Below, piece after piece: positions 27,348 to 36,500 of a DNA stretch of 64,000 bases. Origin of the DNA: Aureimonas glaciei (GTDB lineage Bacteria > Pseudomonadota > Alphaproteobacteria > Rhizobiales > Rhizobiaceae); contig NZ_BMJJ01000002.1 in the NCBI RefSeq assembly GCF_014643375.1, forward strand, positions 124,345 through 188,344, read 5' to 3'. The notes below the pieces were generated by a model, which had not been told where the DNA came from, did not search any database, and saw only the letters and a list, made by a program, of their open reading frames with translations. Every line of letters starts with the position of its first letter. Within the stretch, counting starts at the first letter, position 1. Both the position numbers and the translations under genes were made by a program.

Positions 27348-28204
27348 CACGCGCGTTTCGGGCGTTGGTAGACGATGGCATCCTCGAAGCGCCGCATCTG
27401 GAAAAGATCGGTGATGCGCGACATGGATTCCGAATGCCCGAGGCAGACGAAGCCGCCGGGATTGAGCTGAGCGTAGAGGTTGTGGACCGCGGTGCGGCGC
27501 GAATCATCGTCGAAATAGATCAGGGCGTTCCGGCAGAAGATGACGTCGAAATTGCCATGCACGATGGTCGAGGCGGGATCGACCAGATTCACCGAAGTGA
27601 AGCTGACGGATTCCCGAAGATCACCGACCAGCCGACGCTGGCCCTTTTGCTCGGCTTCGAAATAGGCGTCGCGCAGCTCGGCCGGCAAGCGTGAAAGGGC
27701 CCGCTCGCCGAAATAGCCGGCGACGGCATCGCCGAGCGCGCGGGTGTCGATGTCCGACCCGACGATCTCGATGTTGTAGACATCGACCAGTCGCCAGTTT
27801 TCGAGCAGCCAGATGGCGATCGAATAGGCTTCCTCGCCGGTCGAGCAGGGTACCGACCAGATCCGGATCTTGTCGCCCGGCGCCCGGCTCTGGACAATTT
27901 CCGGCAGGATGCTGCGGCTGAGGCAGCGGAACTGATAGTCCTCGCGATAGAAATAGGTCTCGTTGACGGTAAAGCTGTTGATCAGCTGCTCCGCCTCGAC
28001 CGCATCGGCGCGCAGTTGCTGGAAATAGGCGGCGAAGGAGGCCGCATCGTTGGCCGCCATCCTTTCGGCCACCCGGCGGTCGATGTAGTAGCGCTTGGTC
28101 TCGTTGAACTGCATGCCGGTGCGCGCGTAGAGAAACTCGCAGAACCGCTGGAGGTCAGGCACGCTCAGGACATCGGGTTCGTCCTCCGCCATGCGCCGGT
28201 TCAT
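27347..28204 (-). CDS. cheR: Chemoreceptor glutamate methyltransferase CheR
   Basis: A 285-residue SAM-dependent methyltransferase of the CheR family. The N-terminal helical domain contains LYARTGMQFNETKRYYIDRR. The catalytic domain has LINSFTVNETYFYRE, the SAM-binding segment IRIWSVPCSTGEEAYSIAIW, IVGSDIDTRALGDA, FDVIFCRNALIYFDDDSR and LGHSES. It would methylate glutamates on the receptor in this operon. ATG 28204 is chosen because it overlaps the CheB stop (ATGA); the open frame upstream of it is a read-through of cheB in another frame. Confidence 0.95.
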   Translation of the reverse strand: MNRRMAEDEPDVLSVPDLQRFCEFLYARTGMQFNETKRYYIDRRVAERMAANDAASFAAYFQQLRADAVEAEQLINSFTVNETYFYREDYQFRCLSRSILPEIVQSRAPGDKIRIWSVPCSTGEEAYSIAIWLLENWRLVDVYNIEIVGSDIDTRALGDAVAGYFGERALSRLPAELRDAYFEAEQKGQRRLVGDLRESVSFTSVNLVDPASTIVHGNFDVIFCRNALIYFDDDSRRTAVHNLYAQLNPGGFVCLGHSESMSRITDLFQMRRFEDAIVYQRPKRA

Positions 28205-29286
28205 CCAACCAGCTCGAGCAGGCGGCCGGCGATTTCGTCGAGCGGCTCCACCCAGTCGGCGCCACCGGCGCGCACCAGCTCGCCGGGCATGCCCCACACC
28301 ACCGCCGTCTCCTCGGACTCGGCAATGGTGCGCCCGCCTTTCTCGCGCAGCTCGGTCATGCTGGCCGCGCCGTCATTGCCCATGCCGGTCATCAGGATGC
28401 CGATCAGGCGTTCCGCCGCCACATGGTCCATCGCCGTGCTGACCAGCCGGTCGACGCTCGGATGCCAGCGGTACTCTGCCTTGGAGGGCGCCGGCAGCGC
28501 GACGAGGCCGGAGGGACGGCTGCCGACGATCAGATCGGCATCGCCCTTGCCGATATAGACATGGCCGGGGGCAAGCGGCGTCGGACGCGTCACTTCGACC
28601 ACCGTCAGCGCGCAGAGCTTGTCGAGCCGTCGGGACAGCGGTCCCGTGAAGGTTGCCGGCATGTGCTGCGCCACCAGGATCGGACAGGGGAAATCTGCCG
28701 GCAACCATCCGAGCAAGGCATCGAGGGCAGGAGGGCCGCCGGTCGAGGTGCCGACGAGCACCAAGCCATCGAAGGGCCCCGGACGCGGCAGGGGGGCTGG
28801 TCGCTCGGACGGCTGCGGCAGGGCCATCCCGGCAGGCTTGCGCTCGCCGTTCCTGCGCCGCAGGCGTTCGGCCAACCGGTAGGCTTTGGGCGGGCGAGCG
28901 GTCGCCGCGGCCCGCACCTTTTCGACGAGCAGGGGACCCAGGGCGTCCATCTTCAACGAGATCGCCCCGCCGGGCTTCGGGACGAAATCCACAGCGCCGA
29001 GGACCATGGCCTCGAGCGTCACGTCGGCGCCCGCTTCGGTCATCGCCGAGACCATCACCACCGGGCAGGGCCGCAGCAGCATGATCTGGTCGAGACAGGC
29101 AAGCCCGTCCATCTCCGGCATATGGACGTCGAGCGTCACCACATCCGGCTGGAAGGCCTCTATCTGCTGGAGGGCTTCCACGCCGTTGCGGGCGAAGGCG
29201 ATCTCGAAACCGCCGGTATCGGAGAAGAGCTCGCCGAACAGGCGGCGGATCAGGGCGGAATCGTCCACCACGAGCAAACGGGTCAC
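28201..29286 (-). CDS. cheB: Chemoreceptor methylesterase/deamidase CheB
   Basis: A 361-residue CheB with an N-terminal receiver (LLVVDDSALIRRLF; phospho-Asp53 in VVTLDVHMPEMDG), a linker (about 125-170) and the methylesterase domain. The Ser-His-Asp triad is visible: Ser181 in VGTSTGGPPALD, His208 in ILVAQHMPATFT and Asp305 in LMTGMGNDGA. It removes methyl groups added by CheR. The GTG start overlaps the stop of the triple CheW gene (GTGA). Confidence 0.95.
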   Translation of the reverse strand: MTRLLVVDDSALIRRLFGELFSDTGGFEIAFARNGVEALQQIEAFQPDVVTLDVHMPEMDGLACLDQIMLLRPCPVVMVSAMTEAGADVTLEAMVLGAVDFVPKPGGAISLKMDALGPLLVEKVRAAATARPPKAYRLAERLRRRNGERKPAGMALPQPSERPAPLPRPGPFDGLVLVGTSTGGPPALDALLGWLPADFPCPILVAQHMPATFTGPLSRRLDKLCALTVVEVTRPTPLAPGHVYIGKGDADLIVGSRPSGLVALPAPSKAEYRWHPSVDRLVSTAMDHVAAERLIGILMTGMGNDGAASMTELREKGGRTIAESEETAVVWGMPGELVRAGGADWVEPLDEIAGRLLELVG

Positions 29287-30746
29287 GTGGCCACCGCATC
29301 CCCGGTGTCGAGCGCGGCGAGAAGGTCCCGCTCGGCGCGGTCCAGCAGTTCCCGCGGCTCGATCAGCAGTACCAGCCGTCCGTCGCCGAGATCGGCGACC
29401 CGGCTGAAGAGGCTGGCGCCGTCTGCCGTCATCTCCGGTGTCGGCCGCAACTGGTCGGGCGTCAGGCCGAGGATCTGCGAGACGCTGTCGACCACGAAGC
29501 CGGCCTCGAGCCCGCCGATCGTGGTTACGATGACCCGCCGACGCTCCGGCACGCTCTCGCCGTCGATATCGAAGCGGCGCCGCTGGTCGATGACCGGGAG
29601 CGCCTTGCCGCGGTGGTTCATCACGCCCTCGACAAAGGAAGGCGCCCGGGGAACCCGCGTCAGCCTGTCGGGCAGCCGCATGACCTCGCCGACGGCAGAC
29701 ACCGGGAGCGCGTATTCTTCTGCACCGAGCTGGAAGACCAGCACCTGCTCGACCGCGCCCTTTTGCGTCGGGTCATTCATCGCGGATGTCTCCTGGCCGG
29801 TATCGGCAAGCAGCCGAGCGACGGCTTCGTCACGAAACAGGCGCTCGGCCGACAGGATCGACACCAGGCCCCGTCCGCTGGGGAGGCGACATATGGAGGT
29901 GATCCGCGCCTCGCCCAGCCCCCGGTCCAGAAGACTCGGAACGGCGTCGATCATCTCGGGCGCGGCTCGGAGGATCGTCTGCAGCCGGTCGACCAACAAT
30001 CCGACCCGCGTCTTGCCGATGCGGGCAACGACGATGCGAACGCTGCTTCTGTCCGCCGGCCCTGGGCGAAGACCGAGCAAGGCCCCGAGCGAGGCGATCG
30101 GCAGGAGCGCGTCGCGGAGGGTGACGACACCGAGCATCGCCTGGTCGGTCTGCGGCACCGTCGCGATCTCGGGCGGCGCCGCCAGCACCTCGGCGACCTC
30201 GTCGAGCGGCAGAGCGTAGCTCTGGCCGCCAAGGTCGAAGGTCAGGAAGACCCGTTCCGCCTCGGCGCGCCGCGCGGTTCCGACGACCGCGGACGGCGCC
30301 TCGGCACGTCCGCCGCCCCGCATCAGCCCGGCAAATTCCCGTTGGATCAGGTCGGACAGCGTGATGCTGCGCACTGTCTTTCCACCCTGGACGAAAAGAC
30401 GGCCGGCGGCCGGCGCAGCTTCACCTTGGGCATCTGATCGCATCCTCGTCAGCGTGCCGACCGCGTCGACGGCAATGCCGATGGGCGTGCCCAGCTGCAA
30501 AAGCAGGACGCGCGCGCTGGCGGTGGAAGGCGCGGCTTCCTCGCCGAGAAGTTTGGCCAGCGAGACGACGGGCACGATCGCGCCGCGCAGGCTGGTAACG
30601 CCCAGCAGCCCGGCGGGCGCCAGCGGGACCCGGGTCAGTTTCGGCAGTCGCAGGACCTCGGCGACCTCTGCTGCCGAAACGGCGAATTCGGTGGCGCCGA
30701 CACGGAATGTCAGTAGGTGGCTTTCCCGGGTCCGCGTTTGCGGCAC
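29283..30746 (-). CDS. Triple-domain CheW coupling protein
   Basis: A 487-residue protein made of three successive CheW domains. Each has the strand pattern of the family: domain 1 LLTFRVGATEFAVSAAEVAE with LLGVTSLRGAIVPVVSLAKL; domain 2 FLTFDLGGQSYALPLDEVAE with MLGVVTLRDALLPIASLGAL; domain 3 VLVFQLGAEEYALPVSAVGE with VEGVMNHRGKALPVIDQRRR. No kinase or receiver is attached. CheW couples receptors to CheA; a triple version could bridge several partners in an array. GTG 30746 is chosen because GGGAAG lies just upstream and the start falls one base after the receptor stop. Confidence 0.9.
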   Translation of the reverse strand: MPQTRTRESHLLTFRVGATEFAVSAAEVAEVLRLPKLTRVPLAPAGLLGVTSLRGAIVPVVSLAKLLGEEAAPSTASARVLLLQLGTPIGIAVDAVGTLTRMRSDAQGEAAPAAGRLFVQGGKTVRSITLSDLIQREFAGLMRGGGRAEAPSAVVGTARRAEAERVFLTFDLGGQSYALPLDEVAEVLAAPPEIATVPQTDQAMLGVVTLRDALLPIASLGALLGLRPGPADRSSVRIVVARIGKTRVGLLVDRLQTILRAAPEMIDAVPSLLDRGLGEARITSICRLPSGRGLVSILSAERLFRDEAVARLLADTGQETSAMNDPTQKGAVEQVLVFQLGAEEYALPVSAVGEVMRLPDRLTRVPRAPSFVEGVMNHRGKALPVIDQRRRFDIDGESVPERRRVIVTTIGGLEAGFVVDSVSQILGLTPDQLRPTPEMTADGASLFSRVADLGDGRLVLLIEPRELLDRAERDLLAALDTGDAVAT

Positions 30747-30747
30747 G

Positions 30748-32667
30748 TCAGCTTCCCGCCGTCTGCAGTTCGCTCGCGAGCAGGGCGATTTCCTCGATCG
30801 CGGCAGCAAGATCTTCCGCCCCCTGCGCCTGCTGCCGTGCCGCCGAGGCGGCTTCGGTCGTCGCGCTGCCGGTCTCCTGAGCAGCGGCGGCGATCTGATG
30901 CGTGCCCTTCACCACCTCGGTCACCGTGGCGATGATGGATTCCGCGCCGGCATTGATATCGGCATTGGCGCTGCGCAGGATTTCAGCCGTCGCCTCGACG
31001 GCGGCGAGACGCTCGTCCAGCGTCCGGTTCTTCTGCACCTCACTCTCCGAGACGGCGGTGATCTGATCGAGATCGCGTCGCACGGCGAGCACCTGCGCCT
31101 GGATGATGCGGACGAGATCCTTCATCCGGTCGGCATTGTCGGCGGAATTGCGGGCCAGTCCGCGAATGTCGGTCGAGACGACGGCAAAGCCCTGACCCTG
31201 GTCGCCGGCCCGGGCCGCCTCGACCGAGCCGCTGACCGCCAGCATCGTGGTCTGCACGGAAAGCAAAGCGAGGCCGTCAACGATCGTCTCGATCCGCCGG
31301 CCGGAATCGTCCAGCATGTCCACCAGGCCCAGCACCGCCCGCGCCTCGTCGAGGGCGAGGGAAACGCCCGCGGTCAGCTTGGCAACCGAGGCACGGCTCT
31401 CGCGCAGCTGAGCTTGCGTCTGCTGGATCTGGTCGAGGGCGCGATGCGAGGTCTCGCCCGTCGCCACGGCGGCCTTCTGGATCTGCGCCATGGCGGAATT
31501 TGACTGCGTCGTGGCCGCCGCCTGGATATGGGCACCACGGCTGATCTGGTCGATGGCGGCAAGGATTTCGGTGGCGGAACCGGATAGCTCCTGCACCGTC
31601 GAGGAGAGTTCTTCGGCGGCGGCGCCGAACTGGCCGGCGAGTTTGCCCTCCTGGCCGACAGTCAGGGCCTCCGCCCATTCCGCGAGCGACTGTGCCGTAT
31701 CCCGGCTCTGGTCGAGCGACTGGCTCTGCTGCTGCACCGCCCGCTGCGCCTGGGCGGCGGCGGCAGACTGCTCCTCCGCGGCGCTCGACACGGATTCAGC
31801 GCCTTTGACCGCTTCGCCGGCCGCCGAATCGGCCTCGATCGTCGACAGGAGAATCTGGTGGCTGCCTTCCACCAGGGAGGAGAGGCTCGCCCGCGCGCCC
31901 TCGAGCTCCGCCGACACACGGCGGCCGTTCGCCGCGTCATCGCTGGCGCGCATCGCCGTGTCGCGGATGCGTTCGGCGATCGAGCGCACTTCACTGCCGA
32001 TTTGCCCCGCCAGGTTCTGGACTTCGCGCGACCGCTTCTCCGAGGTTTCCGCCAGGATCCGCACCTCGTCCGCGACCACGGCAAAGCCGCGGCCGTGATC
32101 GCCGGCACGCGCCGCCTCGATGGCCGCGTTCAGTGCCAGGAGGCTCGTCTGATCGGAGATGTCGGCGACCGTGCGGGTGATCTGGCCGATGCTGGTCGCC
32201 TGTTCCTCGAGCGCGACAATCATGTCGACCGAGCGAAGCTGGCGGCCGGCATTCGCCTCGACCACCGCGACCGATTGTTCGATCTGCGCTGCCGCTTCCG
32301 TCAGCTGCGTCTGCAGGCTGAGGCTTCGCATGCGGGAATCGTCTGCCTGCTGGCGGGCCTGCGCAAAGGAATCGTTCAGGGCGGTGATGGCGGCCAGGGA
32401 TTCATGCGAGGCCCCTGCCGCTTCTTCCGCAGCGCTGGCGATCTGCTCGAGGGCACGGCGCAGCTCTTCGGCAGCGCCCGCCGCTTCCGTCAGGCCGCTC
32501 GCCAGTTCCTCCGTCGCCGCACCGATCCGCTCGGCGGCTGTTTCCGTCGATCCTGCCGGTCGCAGGATCCGACGCCTCGGCTTGGGCGCCGGCTTCGCCG
32601 CTTCTTCCACGGCACCAGTGCGCGGGCGCCCCTTACCCGCGAGGGTCGACGTTTTCACCAGTGCCAT
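30748..32667 (-). CDS. Soluble methyl-accepting chemotaxis protein with two signalling hairpin tips
   Basis: A 639-residue receptor with no signal peptide, no membrane helix and no recognisable sensor domain. After a basic/proline-rich N-terminus (1-40) it is heptad-rich coiled coil throughout. Two hairpin tips are visible: one at about 185 ([16 protein letters not shown], then [18 protein letters not shown]) and one at about 482 ([18 protein letters not shown], then [18 protein letters not shown]). A normal receptor has one. There is no C-terminal CheR-docking pentapeptide. It must take its input from a partner or from the cytoplasm. It heads the operon, one base from the triple CheW gene. 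Confidence 0.9.
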   Translation of the reverse strand: MALVKTSTLAGKGRPRTGAVEEAAKPAPKPRRRILRPAGSTETAAERIGAATEELASGLTEAAGAAEELRRALEQIASAAEEAAGASHESLAAITALNDSFAQARQQADDSRMRSLSLQTQLTEAAAQIEQSVAVVEANAGRQLRSVDMIVALEEQATSIGQITRTVADISDQTSLLALNAAIEAARAGDHGRGFAVVADEVRILAETSEKRSREVQNLAGQIGSEVRSIAERIRDTAMRASDDAANGRRVSAELEGARASLSSLVEGSHQILLSTIEADSAAGEAVKGAESVSSAAEEQSAAAAQAQRAVQQQSQSLDQSRDTAQSLAEWAEALTVGQEGKLAGQFGAAAEELSSTVQELSGSATEILAAIDQISRGAHIQAAATTQSNSAMAQIQKAAVATGETSHRALDQIQQTQAQLRESRASVAKLTAGVSLALDEARAVLGLVDMLDDSGRRIETIVDGLALLSVQTTMLAVSGSVEAARAGDQGQGFAVVSTDIRGLARNSADNADRMKDLVRIIQAQVLAVRRDLDQITAVSESEVQKNRTLDERLAAVEATAEILRSANADINAGAESIIATVTEVVKGTHQIAAAAQETGSATTEAASAARQQAQGAEDLAAAIEEIALLASELQTAGS

Positions 32668-33585
32668 TTGTTTCCCGATAGATAGGCCGTGCCGGGCGCC
32701 GGACGGAAGATGCCTTTGCTATCCTACAGTTCGACGTTCAAGCGAGCAAGTAAGACGGGCTTGGCTTTCGGCCATGAACTTAGCGACTACCACTGCCTGC
32801 GGCGAACACGGGCGTGTCCACTTTCACCGCCGGTCATCAGTACAAGGCCGGTTGCGGTCACTTCACGTCAAAGCGGCTTGGCACTGGCTAGGTGCTGAAC
32901 AGGGAAGGGGCTCTGGCGAAGCCCGGCCGCTACCGCCTCTCCCTCCAAACGACGCGGGCCGGGAAGGGGCGGCCAGCCGGCGACGTCCTGATCGCGGACA
33001 CGCTTGGTCGCTGCCTCGACGCCAAGATCAAGCCGACTCTGGCTGGTAGTGCTCTGCCCCCGAGCGATCAAGAAATCGCGCAGCGCACGGGATTTGCTTC
33101 GCCGTTCTCGGCGTTATGGTGGCGCTATTATAACCTGTTCTGTCACCGCAATGTTTTCTCGGAGGCAAGGTCAGGACTCGACTGAGATCTGGGGCCCATT
33201 CCCGCTGCGATCGATATAAAGGTTACACTTGTTCTCCGATGTGCGCGCCAGATTCGGGTCTTGCCTTCATGCTGAGCGTCACATCCGATTGTTCCCTGAA
33301 TTATGCTGCCTGAGCCGGACTCTAAGCTGACGGCATCGATTTGTGCAGGATCGAGGCCTCTGATGACAGAAAAGCCCCGCTGCGACTATTGTGCCACGCC
33401 GGAAAATTGATGAACTGGTTCAATCGTTTGGAGCCGCTTTGGGAGAAGCCGTTGGTGCTGCGCTGATGCCGGTGGTGCCGAAACGTAATCTCTCGCCGTC
33501 TTATTTTTAGACATCCCTTTTAAGTTGTGCTGATATCCGCTCAGGCTCCGGATCGTGAGGTTGAACCGGAGGGGGATCGGACCTC
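32668..33585. other. 918-bp divergent intergenic region upstream of the giant adhesin gene
   Basis: No convincing gene is present. The right part (about 33110-33540) is visibly more AT-rich than the surroundings and should contain the promoters of the giant gene and perhaps of the chemosensory operon. A 15-codon frame at 33363-33410 (MTEKPRCDYCATPEN) with a CxxC pair is noted but unsupported. A 97-codon frame at 32892-33185 has no family resemblance and no good ribosome site. Confidence 0.5.
33546..33585 (+). promoter_or_regulatory. Leader hairpin overlapping the Shine-Dalgarno of the giant gene
   Basis: The ribosome site GGAGGGGG (33568-33575) lies 10 bp before ATG 33586. CTCCGG (33546-33551) pairs exactly with CCGGAG (33566-33571), which includes the core of that site, forming a 6-bp GC stem with a 14-base loop. 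Such a hairpin could restrict translation initiation; regulation is an inference. Confidence 0.4.
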
Positions 33586-36500
33586 ATGCGTTCTCGGCGA
33601 TCGCAGCGATTGATGACAGGCACCTGCCTGGCGGCCTTGATGTGCGTTTCGGCCAATGGCTCGGCACGCGCACAGGAAGCCACGGCCACGATGCCGCTTT
33701 GGGGCGCCCACGCCGACATTGTCGGGCGCACCGCACGCGAGCATTCGGCAGCCGGAGTCGAATTCTTCGTTCCCCTGCTGCAGAATCAGGATTCGATGAT
33801 CTTCATCGACGCCGGGATCAACGGCGACTTCGACTCCGAAGTCTACGGGACCTTCGGCGTCGGCTATCGCACCATCGTCACCCCGGACCTGATCCTCGGC
33901 GGTATCGTGGCCCTGGACATGACCCAGACGGAGGACGGGAACACGTTCGGCGCCGTCTCGCTCGGCGCGGAGGCGATCGGCACCGCCGCCGAGGCGCGGA
34001 TCAACGTGCAACTGCCTTTCTCGGGCGCGGACCGGATATCCGACGAATCCGTCGCGATCAGCCAGCCGGGAACGCTGACCCTGCTCGACAACCGGCTCGT
34101 GGAACAGGTGACGAGCCGCCGCATCACGGTCGACGAGGTGCCGTTGACAGGCGTCGAGGGCGAGATCGGCGTCAACCTGCCGATCGGCTTCGACCGGCTC
34201 GACGACCAGCTGAAGGTCTTCGCCGGCGCCTATCACTACGACGGCGACGGCGTCGACGGCTTCACCGGGGTCAGCGGCCGACTGGAATACAGCGTCCGCG
34301 ATGTGATGGGCGAGAGCGTTCCGGGTGCCGACCTCATCCTTTCGGCAGGCCTCACCCATGATGAGGAACATGGCACGAATTTCGCCGGCGAGATGCGCCT
34401 GCGCATTCCTCTCGGCGTGCCCGCGCGCACCGACGCGGATGCACGCGTGCTTTCGCCGATCGAAGAGCGGATGACACAGCGCGTGGTGCGCACGACGCGC
34501 ATCCACACGTCCGAGCGGACACGCTCGACGGTGACGGGAAGCCTCGAGCCCCGCGTGGTGACTGACCCGCTGACCGGCCTGCCGCTCGATTCGATCTATT
34601 TCGCAGACGGTGCCGAAACGGCGGGCACCGGATCGCCGAGCGATCCGACCACTCTGGAAGACGCCGTGCAACGGGCCGGCGTGAACGGCACGATCGTCGC
34701 CGAGGGGAGCAACGGGACGATCGACACGCCGGGCGTGACGCTTGCCAACGGCCAGCGTCTCGTCGGCGGCGGCGTGGTCGTCCCGGTGCGTCTCGCCGAC
34801 GGGACCATCACGAGTTTCCAACTGGGGCAGACGGCACCGACGATCGTCGGGATCCCGACCGCAAACGTCCTCTCGCTTGCGGCGGGCAATCAACTCCAGG
34901 CCCTGACCCTCACCGGCGGCCTCAACGGCATCGCCGGCACGAATGTCGGCGCGCTGACGCTGCAGCAGGTCACCATCGCCGGCAGCGCCGCCGCCGGCTT
35001 CTCGATCGTCAACACCACCGGCACCAACACGCTGGCCATCACCGGCCTGTCGGTCTCCGGCACGGGCGGGCCCGGCATCGCCGTGAACGGCCTCGGCGGC
35101 GGCACGACGACGGTGACCGGCTTCAGCGGCGTCAGCGTCGCCAGCGCTGGCGGTGGCGGCGTGCTCTTCGACGGCGTCGTGTTCGACGCCGACCCGGCAG
35201 CGGCCGGCTTCCAGCGCGTCGAGGCCGGTGATCTGACCATCGGCAACCCGGCCAACCCGGCCGCCATCCTCGGCGACGGCCTGCGCCTCAACCAGGTGGC
35301 CGGCGACCTCGATTTTGCCAGCCTGCTCATCGCCAACGCGAACGGCGCCGGCCTGTTCATCCGGGATCGCGGCGGGCCCGGCGGCGATTTCAGTTTCGGC
35401 AATGATTCAGGGGCCATCACCACGGTGGGCGGCACCGCGATCGACATCGATCCGGTGGCGCTGGCCGCCCGCTTCGGCACGGTCTCCTCGACGAACGCCG
35501 CCGGCCAGGGATCCGGCGGCAGCGAGGGCCTGTTCCTCGACAACATCATCGCCCGCGACGCCGGCACGCCGGCGCTGGTGATCGACTCCCTTCTGATCAG
35601 CGGCGCCGCCGGCGATGGCCTGGTGGCCACCAACAATGCCGGAAACCTCGTCTTCGGCACGACGGCGATCTCCAATGTCGGCGGCGACGGCATCCTCGCC
35701 GAGAACAACACCGGGTCGCTCACCTTCGGCACCACGTCCGTGACGACCGCCGCTGGGGACGGCATCGAGCTCGCGGGCAATGCCGGGGCGATTTCCTTCG
35801 GGACGACGACCATCACCAACCCGGGCGGCACCGGCATCATGCTGGCGGACAATGCCGGCACGGTCACCTTCGCCGATACCGCGATCGCCCATCCCGGCCT
35901 CGACGGCATCGACATTGCCGGGATCAACGGCAGCGTCCGTTTCGGCAATGTCGACATCACCGGCCTCGGTACCGGTACCGGCGTCGACCTGACGGACGAG
36001 GCAGGCTTCGCGTCGACGCGGGTGGCGCTGGCCTTCCAGACGCTCGACATCACGGGCACGGGCGCCGCCGGCTCCGTCGGGATCGACTATTCCGGCTCGA
36101 CGAACATTTTCGACGTCACGACGGGCGAGTCCGGGATCATCAGCGGCGTCGCCGTCGGCATCGACCTGCGAAACGCCGCGGCGACCGGCCTCTTCCAGTT
36201 TGGCGACGGCTCGGCCACCGATCCCGACGGGCGCGCCAGCCTGATCGACGCCGCCCGGCCGCTCGAGATCGCCGGGCTCAATGCCACGACCGGCCTCTAC
36301 AATCTCCGCGACGTCACCTTTGTCGGCGATTTCTCCGACCTGATGGGCATCAAGGTCTTCTATGTCGACGCCGATGGCAGCAACAATCCTGGCATTGTAG
36401 ACGGTTCCGCGAACGACCCGGGGACGCTGGCGCAGGCGATCGCCAGTGGTGCCGACGTTTTGGCGCTGGTCGACAACCAGATCGCCGGGCAGGACGTCAT

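Noticed and set aside
32892-33185. Rightward 97-codon frame upstream of the giant gene
   Set aside because: No family resemblance and no convincing ribosome site. The composition looks like random GC-rich sequence.
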